Positions 28,845-37,147 of a stretch of 64,000 nt of DNA are shown here, piece after piece. Origin of the DNA: Paenibacillus phyllosphaerae (GTDB lineage Bacteria; Bacillota; Bacilli; Paenibacillales; Paenibacillaceae); contig NZ_JACHXK010000021.1 in NCBI RefSeq assembly GCF_014192105.1, forward strand, positions 1 to 64,000, read 5' to 3'. Numbering within the stretch: the stretch's first letter is position 1; each line of letters begins with the position of its first letter. The notes under the pieces are model-generated. The model made no database searches and had not been told where the DNA came from. It saw only the letters and a list, made by a program, of their open reading frames with translations. A program made the translations under genes and the position numbers.

Positions 28845-30117
28845 ACAATTCGTAACAAGGGACGGGTCGCGCCTTGTGCTTGGCGGAGAGCCGTTCCGAT
28901 TTGCGGGGCCGAATATTTATTGGCTGGGGCTGGACGAGAATGTGAACGGGATCGACTGGCCTTCGCCGTTCCGCGTGACCAATGCGCTGGATACGGCGAT
29001 CGAGATGGGGGCAACCGTCGTGCGTTCGCATACGCTCGGCGCGTCGCACGGATGCGAGAAGGCGCTGTCCCCAACGCTTGGCGAATATAATGAAGAGGCT
29101 TTCCGGCGCGTCGACTTCGCGATTAAAGAAGCGGGACTAAGAGGGCTCAGGCTCATTATTCCGTTCGTTTGCAATTGGCATTACTATCACGGCGGCCGCA
29201 AGACCTTCGCGCAATGGCGCGGGCTGGACGATGCGGATGCCTTTTATACCGATGAACAAGTCATCGCCGACTTTGAAGCATATATCACCGTACTGTTGAA
29301 CCGGATCAATAGCTATACCGGGATCGCGTACAAGGATGACCCGACGATTATGGCTTGGGAGCTGGGCAATGAGCTGAATAACGCTCCGGTCGAATGGGTG
29401 CGGCGCATCGTCCGCCACGTCAAGTCATTGGATCGCAACCATCTCGTGGCGCACGGCAAGCAGTTCCAGTTGGACGCCGACAAGCTTCAGATCGAGGAGC
29501 TCGATATTCTCGACGTTCACTATTACCCTGCGAATGCGCAGGAGCTGACCGAGGATGCGGCTGCGGTGGCGGCTGCGGGCAAAGTGTATATCGCCGGCGA
29601 GTTCGGTTGGCCGGACTGCGATCTTACGGCGTTCCTGAACGCGGCGGAGGAGCTGGAGCATGTGTCCGGCACCTTGTTCTGGTCGTTGTTCGGCCATCAT
29701 GACCGGGGCGGATACGTCCAGCACTTCGACGGATTTGCCGTTCATTATCCGGGATGCGGCGTGAATGAGGACATCTTCGCTCGCGTGAAGGCGTTACGTA
29801 CGCATGCGTATCGAATGAGCGGGAGACCGTTGCCGTCTGACTCGGTTCCGGAGTGCCCGGTCATCCTGGATGCGGACCGCGGGCATATCGCGTTCCGCGG
29901 CGTCGTCGGCGCTGCCTATTATACGGTGGAACGATCGTTATCGGGTGAGGAAGGCAGCTGGCAGACGATCTACGATAAGCGTCCGGCCGACCATTCGATG
30001 CCGTGGATCGACCCGACCCGCGTCCAGTCGACTTCGGCGTATTACCGGGTGAAAGCGATCAATGTAGCCGGCATGGAAGGCGATTATTCCGAGGTCATCC
30101 ATTCGGCACCTTTTTAA
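28834..30117 (+). CDS. Cytoplasmic GH5-type beta-mannanase
   Basis: A 427-residue enzyme related to GH5 mannanases. Residues 1 to about 335 form the barrel (FRFAGPNIYWLGLDENV at the start); acid/base E180 is in WELGNELN and nucleophile E256 in IAGEFGWPD. Residues about 345-425 look like a fibronectin-III-type domain (YYTVERSLSGEEGSW, YYRVKAINVAG). The ATG overlaps the beta-mannosidase stop by 11 bases, which indicates coupling. There is no signal peptide, unusual for an endo-mannanase, so it probably acts on imported oligosaccharides. The barrel resembles that of the SLH enzyme at 15475, with shared spans such as YKDDPAILAWE/YKDDPTIMAWE. Confidence 0.88.
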   Translation: MINEQFVTRDGSRLVLGGEPFRFAGPNIYWLGLDENVNGIDWPSPFRVTNALDTAIEMGATVVRSHTLGASHGCEKALSPTLGEYNEEAFRRVDFAIKEAGLRGLRLIIPFVCNWHYYHGGRKTFAQWRGLDDADAFYTDEQVIADFEAYITVLLNRINSYTGIAYKDDPTIMAWELGNELNNAPVEWVRRIVRHVKSLDRNHLVAHGKQFQLDADKLQIEELDILDVHYYPANAQELTEDAAAVAAAGKVYIAGEFGWPDCDLTAFLNAAEELEHVSGTLFWSLFGHHDRGGYVQHFDGFAVHYPGCGVNEDIFARVKALRTHAYRMSGRPLPSDSVPECPVILDADRGHIAFRGVVGAAYYTVERSLSGEEGSWQTIYDKRPADHSMPWIDPTRVQSTSAYYRVKAINVAGMEGDYSEVIHSAPF

Positions 30118-30153
30118 CGAGAGAGCAGCTCTTTTGCATGGCATTCGCAAAGT

Positions 30154-30192
30154 AAGTCCAAGGGATGAGCAATCCTTTGGACTTCTCTTTTT
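30154..30192 (+). terminator. Terminator of the mannan ABC-enzyme operon
   Basis: The stem AAGTCCAAGGGAT / ATCCTTTGGACTT is 13 bp with a single mismatch, followed by CTCTTTTTA. Confidence 0.8.
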
Positions 30193-30221
30193 ATATAGAA
30201 GAAATTTACATTATACGAGTT

Positions 30222-30267
30222 AAAATGTTGAAATTTGTTTAATAAACCTTTATGCTTAGCGTATACA
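30222..30267 (+). promoter_or_regulatory. lacI-type gene promoter with overlapping operator
   Basis: TTGAAA (30228-30233), a 17-base spacer and TATGCT (30251-30256). GCTTAGCGTATACA (30254-30267) reads on the other strand as TGTATACGCTAAGC, a CG-centred half-match to the operator at 21751, and it covers the start point. The promoter shares the 11-mer AAAATGTTGAA with the mannan operon promoter. Autoregulation is inferred. Confidence 0.5.
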
Positions 30268-30289
30268 TTGTGTGTGGGGGAACATAGCC

Positions 30290-31336
30290 ATGAAGAAAGT
30301 GACGCTGCAGATGATTGCAGATAAATTGGAAGTTTCGAAGGCGCTCGTGTCCAAGGCGCTGTCCAACGATCCTGCCGTTAATGAGGGAACGCGGGAGACG
30401 ATCTGGCGGACGGCCGAAGAGATGGGTTACCGGATGAAGCTATCCCGCAAGACCGTTCCTGCCTCGCGTACGGGCAATCTGGCCGTACTCATGCCGCGAG
30501 CGTATCTGGACGATATGGAGTATTGGGGCAAGGTGCTGCACGGCATCGAGAAGGAGCTGATGGAGTATAGCTTCAGCATGATCTTGTCTACCATCGATAT
30601 TGCGCTCACGCCCAAAGAAGGGCTGCCGTCCAGCATCCACGAACGCAAAGTGGATGGCGCGATCGTGATGGGGCACTTGCCGGACAGTTACATTAACCAG
30701 CTGCGGGACAACGATTTCCCGTTTATGATGGTGGATGCGAATCTGTTGGATCCTTCCGTTGACCATGTGCTGGCGAATAACTTCCTTGGCGCTTATCAAG
30801 CCACGATGCACCTGCTCGAGGCGGGGCATACCCGGATTGCTTATGTCGGCGACGAGGATACGTCGTGGAGTTTCCGTGAGCGCAGCCGGGGCTTCGAGGA
30901 GGCGATCCGGACGTTCAACCGCAGCAAGGGACTCCAGATCTCCGGCGTCAAGATTGAAGGTGTCGGCGTTAGCGGGAACGGGATGTACGTGACTCCGGAG
31001 TTCCCTCAGGCGCTCAAGGAGCATACCACGAATGAGCAGCCGATTACCGCTTTATTCTGCGCGAACGACTTGACAGCGTTCGAGGCTTTGCGCTTCTTGG
31101 GCGACATTGGCGTTAACTGTCCGGAGCATATCTCGGTCATCGGCTTTGACGATCTCACGTTGACCGAGATTATGCAGCCGAGACTAACGACGGTTCGCGT
31201 GCCGAAGCAGGAAATCGGCAGCCGTGCGGCAGACCTTATTCTGCGCCGGATCACCGATCCGGAAGCCGTGGCCGAGCACGTGCTGCTGTCGACTGAGCTC
31301 GTGCAACGGGCATCGGTAAGGCCTTATAAAGGGTAA
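30290..31336 (+). CDS. LacI-family transcriptional regulator
   Basis: A 348-residue repressor. The N-terminal helix-turn-helix and hinge are clear (VTLQMIADKLEVSKALVSKALSN), followed by a periplasmic-binding-protein-like sugar domain (residues about 62-345) with FCANDLTAFEALRFLG and ISVIGFDDLTLTEIMQP. The ATG at 30290 is chosen over a GTG six codons upstream because GGGGGA precedes it at the usual distance. It lies directly after the mannan operon on the same strand with its own promoter, so it most likely controls the mannan genes and itself; the inducer would be a mannose-containing sugar. CcpA identity is unlikely given the diverged hinge and local setting. Confidence 0.88.
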   Translation: MKKVTLQMIADKLEVSKALVSKALSNDPAVNEGTRETIWRTAEEMGYRMKLSRKTVPASRTGNLAVLMPRAYLDDMEYWGKVLHGIEKELMEYSFSMILSTIDIALTPKEGLPSSIHERKVDGAIVMGHLPDSYINQLRDNDFPFMMVDANLLDPSVDHVLANNFLGAYQATMHLLEAGHTRIAYVGDEDTSWSFRERSRGFEEAIRTFNRSKGLQISGVKIEGVGVSGNGMYVTPEFPQALKEHTTNEQPITALFCANDLTAFEALRFLGDIGVNCPEHISVIGFDDLTLTEIMQPRLTTVRVPKQEIGSRAADLILRRITDPEAVAEHVLLSTELVQRASVRPYKG

Positions 31337-31340
31337 TAGG

Positions 31341-31383
31341 AACGCCGGATTTGCATGGGAATCGTGCGAAGCCGGCGTTTTTT
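31341..31383 (+). terminator. Terminator after the lacI-type gene
   Basis: The stem AACGCCGG / CCGGCGTT has a long loop and is followed by TTTTTTC. Confidence 0.7.
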
Positions 31384-31433
31384 CATCTACCGATGTCGAC
31401 AAAAATATTATACCTTTTGACGATGAGACTCCA

Positions 31434-31462
31434 TTGAGCGCTGTGTGAAAGCGCTTTACAAT
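31434..31462 (+). promoter_or_regulatory. Promoter of the cohesin-GH43 gene with embedded cre-like palindrome
   Basis: TTGAGC (31434-31439), 17-base spacer, TACAAT (31457-31462). TGTGAAAGCGCTTTACA (31444-31460) fills the spacer and overlaps the -10; its core AAAGCGCTTT is perfectly palindromic. Binding of CcpA or the LacI protein there would block RNA polymerase. Confidence 0.6.
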
Positions 31463-31587
31463 TAGGTGCATAATGAACGTTACGAGAGGGACTTGGTTTG
31501 AGCGACCCGAAGGTCGATCAGCATTCCATCAAGCAGGTGGATGTCTCGCGTTCGTCAATGACTTAATTGTCTAGGAGGGAACGTCAA

Positions 31588-34500
31588 TTGAACGTCAAGA
31601 AATTGGTGTCATTAGGTTTGGCTTCGGCAGTCATATTGTCATCATACCCGCTGCAGGCCGCTCAAGCTGCGGATAATCCGGAACCGGACAACGGGTTGCT
31701 CGCTCACTACGACATGTCCAAGGCCAATGGTAAGTTGGTCGATCTGACAGGCCATGGCCTGGATGCGGAGTATGCGGGATTTCAAGACAGCGACTTCTTG
31801 GACGAGAACCAAGACAAGCTGCTCAATTTCACGGGGGACAAGAACAAATACGTCAAGCTGCCAAGAGGTCTGATTACCGACGAAACGTTCACCATCGAAG
31901 CCAAGTTCAGCACGGCTACGGGCGCGAATCACTGGCTGTACACGCTTGGCACAACGCCGGGGAGCTGGCCGAATGTCAACAACTATGTGTTCCTGAACCC
32001 GATGCAGAGCAACGGGACCGTTCGATTCGGGATTAAGAACGCGTCCACGGAACTGCTGTTCCAAGGCGCGATGATTCAGCCAGGCGAGTTGAACACGTAT
32101 ACGGCTACGTTCGAGGCAGGACTCATTTCGTTCTATCTGAACGGAAGCCTGGTCGGATCGTTGCCGCATACCTATTCGGTCATGGACATTCTGGCCAAGG
32201 GCACGAATGCGGCGGATAACTTCATCGGTTATCTCGGCAAATCATTGTATAACCCCGATCCTGCGTTCATCGGGAAGCTGGCAGACTTCAAGGTGTATGA
32301 CAATGCCTTGTCGGCAGAAGAAGTGAAGGAACAGTACGATTCCGGCGATGAAGGCGAGACGCCGGCAGATGGACCGTATACGGGAAATCCGATCATTAAG
32401 GACAGGTTCAGCGCGGATCCGTCTGCCATGGTTCATGATGGCAAGGTCTATCTGTATGCTGGGCGTGACACCGCAGCGGTAGGCGCCAACGGCTATAATA
32501 TGCCGAATTGGGATATCTACACGTCCACCGATATGAAGAGCTGGAAGCTGGAAGGCTCGGTTCCGCGAACAATCTTTACGTGGGCGCAAGGCAATTCCGC
32601 TTGGGCGGCGCAAACGATCGAACGAGACGGCAAATTCTACTGGTACACGACGGTCGAGAATAGCAACGGAAGCGGGATGGCGCTCGGGGTCGCCGTGTCG
32701 GACGATCCTGTCACCGGGTGGAAGGATGCGATCGGCAAACCGCTCGTCTCGACGGATATGACGGCCAATCCGTCGAATATGGGCGGCTATGCATGGGACG
32801 ATATTGACCCGACCGTGTTCATCGACAAGGATGGGCAAGCTTATCTCTATTGGGGCAATACGCATCTGTATTACGCGAAATTGAAGGCCAATATGATCGA
32901 GCTGGACGGCGAGATCCACAAGGTCGATATTGCGGGAATGCCAGGCACGTATACGGAAGCGCCTTGGCTGCACCAGTACAAGGACAAATACTATCTTTCG
33001 TTCGCGATGAACTGGCCGGAGGATATTGCCTACGCCGTGAGCGACAGCCCGGCAGGACCGTGGACTTATGGCGGCAAGATTATGGAGGAGACCGAAGGAA
33101 CGGGCACGAATCACCAAGCCATCATTGAATTCAACAGCGAGTGGTACTTCATCCATCATACGGCTGCGCTCCCGACGGGCGGCGATTACAGACGTTCCGT
33201 ATCGATCGAGAAGCTGAATTATAACCCGGACGGATCGATCCAGCCGATGATCCCGACGGCATCCGGTATTCACGGCAGTCCGGAATTGCTCCAAGTCAGC
33301 GGGGATAGCGGCTTCATCTATCATGAGAATGGGAAAGTCGGGACGGCTTCCCAAGGAACGAGCGCAGCCAAGTTCGAGTGGTTCATTGCGCCTGGCCTTG
33401 CTAATGAAGGCAGCGAGTACGTCTCGATCCAAGCGGAGAACAGACCCGGGTATTACTGGAGAAGAAGCGGCAATAACATCGTGCTCGAGAAAAATGACGG
33501 AACAACAAGCTTCAAGGAGCAGGCGACGTTCAAGAAAGTAGCCGGCCTTGGTGACCAACAACAATTCTCGCTGCAAGCGTACGCGGATGAGCAGTTGTAT
33601 GTGATGCAGACGGGGAACCGCGCGTTTGCCGCAGCGGCTCCCGCTACAACGGAAGAAAAGGCGCGAGCTACGTTCCGGTTCGGGGATGGCCGTGTTGACG
33701 GCGTCACGTTGGATATCGAGTCCGATACGATTAAAGCAGGATCGCAAGTCGTGTTAACGGCCAAAGTTACGCCTGACGAGGCGTTGATCAAGGACGTAGA
33801 ATTCATCTCGTCCAACTCCAACGTTCTGTCGGTCAATGGCGACTCTTATCTGACGCCGGACGGCGAAGTTCGTGTTCTTCTGGATGCCAAAGCAGCAGGG
33901 ACGGCTGACATCACAGCTAAGACCAAAGAGGGGAACATCACGTCCAGGATCACGCTTACGGTAATAGAAGGGACAGCAACGCCTTCGCAAGTGAAGGATG
34001 TCCAAGCAACGTTCAATTCCGCGCAGAAACAAATCACGATTGCAGGTACGCTGGACAAAGGAGCAGGCAGAAAGGTCACGGTCCGCATCGTCAATTCGGA
34101 CGGTACGACCAGGCTGATCGAATCGACAACGACGGGCAGTAACGGCAAGTTCATATTGAACTATCCATTCAATCCCGTCGTGAATGGCGAATACCGGATT
34201 GAACTTTATGAGCAAGACCTGCCCGAGCCTTACCAGACCGATCTGACAATCCGGCAAGTAACCGCGCATTACGATTTCGACGGGGATCTGAACGAGCTGA
34301 CGGGTAACTTCGGTTCCGGCAGCATTACGGGAGACCGCATTAATAATCAAGGCGGGACCATTGCGTACGGCGAGGGTATTACCGGTCAAGCGGCTGCATT
34401 CGACGGGACATCCGGTATCCTGTTGCCGAACGGATTAATCGACAGCAGCGCGTACAGCGTATCGCTCTGGCTGAACCCTGCCGAGTTTACTTCCTTCACG

Positions 34501-35697
34501 ACAACGTTCTTCGGGGCCAGCAGCACTAGCCAATGGGTCAGCGTCGTCCCGAGCGGCAACCAATCCGATACGCTTGTCTGGTCGGGCAACAGCACGTGGT
34601 ACGATGCCAGCACGGGCATGCGGCTGGAGCAAAACAAATGGAGCCATGTCGCATTCACCGTAGATAACGGAGCGATCAAGGTTTACGTCAATGGCGAAGA
34701 GAAGTTCAGCGGCACGAACTTCCCTAATGTGTTTGCTGCTGCCAATGCGGTCTTCGGACTTGGCGTCAACTATTGGGATACGCCATTCCAGGGATTGATG
34801 GACGATCTGCGCATTTACAACAATGCGGTTCTGTCCGGTGCGGAGATCCGTAACCTGTATGACCAAGCGCTGAATCCGACCGTTCCCGCATCGGCCCAAT
34901 TAACGGGTCCGGAAGCGGTCTCCAGCGGTCAAAGCTTCGATGTCGCGTACAAACTTGCAGGCGACGTTCAAGAATCGGTCGCGCAAGACATCATCATTCA
35001 ATATGACGCGGATAAGCTGACGTTCGTATCCGCCGAATCGCTGCAAGAGCATTTCCTGCTGGCAGGACAGCAGGAATCCCAAGGGCAGATCCGCATTCTT
35101 GCGACCCGTGTAGGAGACGTGAACCTGTCGGAAGACTTGCTGAATCTGAAGTTCGCCGCCAAAGGGTCCGGAAGCGGCGGGGACGCCGATATTACCGTGA
35201 CCAGCGTCGTAACCGCGAATGCGGATGGAGCAGAATCCACACTCCCCGGCGGAACGCATCGCGTCACGATTAATGAAGTTAATCGGGCGGCTCTGCTGCA
35301 ACTGATCGAAGAAGCGCAGCAGTTCCATAACGCAGCTGCAGAAGGAACCGCGGTTGGCCAATATCCGGTTGGATCCAAAGCGACCCTGCAAACGGCAATT
35401 AGCACCGCAAGCGCAGTGGCGGAGCAGGCGGATGCTACGCAGGCCGAAATCGAGCAAGCGACCGAAACGCTGCAAGCAGCACTGCAAGCGTTCAAGTCTT
35501 CGGTCATCAAACCGGCAGCAGGCGATATCAATAATGATGGCCGTTACAGCATCGGCGACCTCGGCATCATTGCCGCCGCATACGGCAAAACGTCCGCGGA
35601 TGCGGATTGGAGCCTGTACGGCAAAGCGGATCTCAACAATGACGGCATCGTCGACATTAAGGATCTGGTCACAGCCGCAAGACTGATTCTTGGTTAA
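31588..35697 (+). CDS. Secreted modular GH43 with cohesin, FIVAR and dockerin modules
   Basis: A 1369-residue secreted enzyme. Order: signal peptide (1 to about 30, ending AAQAAD); LamG-like sandwich (about 38-250); GH43 five-bladed propeller (about 265-570) with base D277 in FSADPSAM, pKa-modulating D407 in WDDIDPTVFID and acid E457 in YTEAPW; an AbfB-like trefoil (about 575-700); Big2 Ig domain (about 707-790); another Ig-like segment; second LamG (about 893-1095); cohesin-like domain (about 1102-1225, IIIQYDADKLTFVSAES); FIVAR bundle (about 1232-1300); and type I dockerin (about 1311-1369) with calcium loops DINNDGRYSIGDL and DLNNDGIVDIKDL. The TTG at 31588 has AGGAGGGA 7 bases upstream. 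The propeller suggests arabinan- or arabinoxylan-type side-chain cleavage, but the substrate is uncertain. Cohesin and dockerin in one chain is unusual. Confidence 0.88.
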   Translation: MNVKKLVSLGLASAVILSSYPLQAAQAADNPEPDNGLLAHYDMSKANGKLVDLTGHGLDAEYAGFQDSDFLDENQDKLLNFTGDKNKYVKLPRGLITDETFTIEAKFSTATGANHWLYTLGTTPGSWPNVNNYVFLNPMQSNGTVRFGIKNASTELLFQGAMIQPGELNTYTATFEAGLISFYLNGSLVGSLPHTYSVMDILAKGTNAADNFIGYLGKSLYNPDPAFIGKLADFKVYDNALSAEEVKEQYDSGDEGETPADGPYTGNPIIKDRFSADPSAMVHDGKVYLYAGRDTAAVGANGYNMPNWDIYTSTDMKSWKLEGSVPRTIFTWAQGNSAWAAQTIERDGKFYWYTTVENSNGSGMALGVAVSDDPVTGWKDAIGKPLVSTDMTANPSNMGGYAWDDIDPTVFIDKDGQAYLYWGNTHLYYAKLKANMIELDGEIHKVDIAGMPGTYTEAPWLHQYKDKYYLSFAMNWPEDIAYAVSDSPAGPWTYGGKIMEETEGTGTNHQAIIEFNSEWYFIHHTAALPTGGDYRRSVSIEKLNYNPDGSIQPMIPTASGIHGSPELLQVSGDSGFIYHENGKVGTASQGTSAAKFEWFIAPGLANEGSEYVSIQAENRPGYYWRRSGNNIVLEKNDGTTSFKEQATFKKVAGLGDQQQFSLQAYADEQLYVMQTGNRAFAAAAPATTEEKARATFRFGDGRVDGVTLDIESDTIKAGSQVVLTAKVTPDEALIKDVEFISSNSNVLSVNGDSYLTPDGEVRVLLDAKAAGTADITAKTKEGNITSRITLTVIEGTATPSQVKDVQATFNSAQKQITIAGTLDKGAGRKVTVRIVNSDGTTRLIESTTTGSNGKFILNYPFNPVVNGEYRIELYEQDLPEPYQTDLTIRQVTAHYDFDGDLNELTGNFGSGSITGDRINNQGGTIAYGEGITGQAAAFDGTSGILLPNGLIDSSAYSVSLWLNPAEFTSFTTTFFGASSTSQWVSVVPSGNQSDTLVWSGNSTWYDASTGMRLEQNKWSHVAFTVDNGAIKVYVNGEEKFSGTNFPNVFAAANAVFGLGVNYWDTPFQGLMDDLRIYNNAVLSGAEIRNLYDQALNPTVPASAQLTGPEAVSSGQSFDVAYKLAGDVQESVAQDIIIQYDADKLTFVSAESLQEHFLLAGQQESQGQIRILATRVGDVNLSEDLLNLKFAAKGSGSGGDADITVTSVVTANADGAESTLPGGTHRVTINEVNRAALLQLIEEAQQFHNAAAEGTAVGQYPVGSKATLQTAISTASAVAEQADATQAEIEQATETLQAALQAFKSSVIKPAAGDINNDGRYSIGDLGIIAAAYGKTSADADWSLYGKADLNNDGIVDIKDLVTAARLILG

Positions 35698-35730
35698 TGA
35701 CATCATGATCGATCTATAGCTCTTCTAGGA

Positions 35731-35763
35731 GACCTTGGGTGTTAATTCCCAAGGTCTTTTTTC
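35731..35763 (+). terminator. Terminator after the cohesin-GH43 gene
   Basis: The perfect stem GACCTTGGG / CCCAAGGTC is followed by TTTTTTC. Confidence 0.85.
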
Positions 35764-35788
35764 TTTGGCTCGGCGTGGCATACGGATA

Positions 35789-35804
35789 GATGATTTACCT
35801 CACA
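35789..35804 (+). promoter_or_regulatory. Possible Fnr/Crp-type half-matched site upstream of the FNT gene
   Basis: GATGATTTACCTCACA has one perfect half-site (TCACA) and one weak one (GATGA) at the six-base spacing of the Fnr/Crp pattern TGTGA-N6-TCACA. It lies 57 bases before the start codon. Weak by itself, it gains weight from the better site at 36778. Confidence 0.3.
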
Positions 35805-35860
35805 GCATCGGTACATGAACAGGTCTATACTTGTGCTCAAAAAGGTGTGGAGGAATTCGT

Positions 35861-36643
35861 ATGGGGTATGCGAAACCGGAACAACTTGCGGCGCTGTCTG
35901 TACAGGCAGGCGAGAAAAAAGCGAACCAGCCGCTGCCGGCTCAGATCCTGCTCGGCTTCGCGGCGGGCGCTTTTATCGCGATCGGTTTCCTGCTGGCGAT
36001 TAAGGTGAGCGCCGGCGTTCCAGCCTCATGGGGCGGCATGAACGGCGTAATTGGCGCTGCGGTGTTCCTCTTGGGCCTTATCCTCTGTTTGGGAGCAGGC
36101 GGCGAGCTGTTGACCGGCAATATGATGGCCGTACCTTTGGCTTGGTTCGCCGGGAAAGTATCGCTTAGGCAGTGGGTTTCGAACTGGCTTGCCATCACGA
36201 TCGGTAATTTTGCCGGGGCTCTCTTCGTGGCTTACGTGTTCGGACATTTGGTCGGGTTAACCGAGCATGGCGCCGCGCTCGCCAGAATGACGGATTTATC
36301 CTCCGGCAAGCTGGAAGAGTCCTTCTTCGTGGCGTTGCTCTCGGGCATCGGGTGCAATTGGCTTGTTTCTCTAGCCGTATGGATGGCTTACGGCGCCAAG
36401 GACGGAGCGGGCTTCGCCATCGCGATCTGGTTCCCGACCATGGCTTTCGTGGCGCTCGGATTCCAGCACGTCGTGGCGAATATGTTCCTTATTCCCGCTA
36501 CAATCTTCGCAGGCCAGGCCGACTGGCTCGACTGGCTGTCCAACTTCATTCCCGTTTACCTCGGCAATGCGATCGGAGGTTGCGTATTCGTCGGCGGCTT
36601 GTATGCGTTGGTCTATGCTAGAACCCTCAAGGAGAAGGTATAA
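35861..36643 (+). CDS. Formate/nitrite transporter family channel
   Basis: A 260-residue FNT-family pentameric channel for small monovalent anions such as formate or nitrite. Six membrane segments are evident, with the family signatures GELLTGNM (near residue 87), GNFAGALFVAYVFGH, ALLSGIGCNWLVSLAVWMAYGA and FPTMAFVALGFQHVVANMF, which include the central pore loop and histidine region. The ATG at 35861 has GGAGG 7 bases upstream; an in-frame start ten codons earlier does not. It has its own upstream region after a terminator. FocA and NirC cannot be told apart here; absence of nitrite-reductase or pyruvate-formate-lyase genes nearby gives no help. Confidence 0.9.
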   Translation: MGYAKPEQLAALSVQAGEKKANQPLPAQILLGFAAGAFIAIGFLLAIKVSAGVPASWGGMNGVIGAAVFLLGLILCLGAGGELLTGNMMAVPLAWFAGKVSLRQWVSNWLAITIGNFAGALFVAYVFGHLVGLTEHGAALARMTDLSSGKLEESFFVALLSGIGCNWLVSLAVWMAYGAKDGAGFAIAIWFPTMAFVALGFQHVVANMFLIPATIFAGQADWLDWLSNFIPVYLGNAIGGCVFVGGLYALVYARTLKEKV

Positions 36644-36777
36644 CGGTGAGGAATATCACAGTATACGCGAAGCAGCCAGCGTATAATGAAGCCATAGAGA
36701 ACAATCCCGCGAAGCGCAAACGGAAGAGTGGAGTCACGGCGAGAGCAAGAGGATCTCCGAGCGCTAGACGACAACAT

Positions 36778-36801
36778 ACTACGTGAAACAATTCACGTAG
36801 T
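36778..36801 (+). promoter_or_regulatory. Perfect palindrome, Fnr/Crp-like operator candidate
   Basis: ACTACGTGAA and TTCACGTAGT are perfect 10-bp arms around ACAA. The centre reads GTGA-N6-TCAC, the Fnr/Crp family half-site pattern. TATAAAAT follows at once (36801-36808), a possible -10, and the small Cys-rich gene begins 24 bases further on. A transcription terminator is less likely because there is no T-run. Confidence 0.5.
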
Positions 36802-36825
36802 ATAAAATCGAAGAGGTGAGCAAGT

Positions 36826-37026
36826 ATGGTAAACGAAGCCTATAATCAGAAGATCACCCGTAACTTATTGCAGTACTGTTACACTTGCCAAGAGGCGCAT
36901 GCATGCGATGCGATGGAGAAATGCCAAGCATGCTGGGAAGCCCATGGAATGCTGAACGATCCGGATGAAAGAAACGAGCGCAAGCCGCTAACGACAGAAG
37001 AGCTCTTATTCCTCTACGCCTTGTGA
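36826..37026 (+). CDS. Small Cys-rich protein of unknown function
   Basis: A 66-residue soluble protein not recognised as a named family. Cysteines at 18, 21, 27, 33 and 36 plus His25 give CxxC-x3-H-x-C-x5-CxxC, a spacing that could bind zinc or an iron-sulfur cluster. The C-terminal part is charged and helical. AGAGGTGAG lies 7-8 bases before the ATG, so translation is likely. It follows the FNT channel gene by 182 bases and lies behind a perfect Fnr/Crp-like palindrome, so redox- or oxygen-linked expression is a reasonable guess. No function is claimed. Confidence 0.7.
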   Translation: MVNEAYNQKITRNLLQYCYTCQEAHACDAMEKCQACWEAHGMLNDPDERNERKPLTTEELLFLYAL

Positions 37027-37147
37027 ATGGACGGCTTTCCAATAAGTCATGCTCCCGGCAAGAGCGGATTGCCCTGCCCCTGCATGGCCGAGTCACGCAG
37101 ATAAACGTTTTGCCGATCAAGCTCAATACAAAGAGGAGTGGAATTTA

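Noticed and set aside
32242..33747. A 501-codon minus frame inside the cohesin-GH43 gene
   Set aside because: The real protein reads through on the plus strand with catalytic residues; the minus frame is a codon-bias shadow rich in Arg and Ile without domains.
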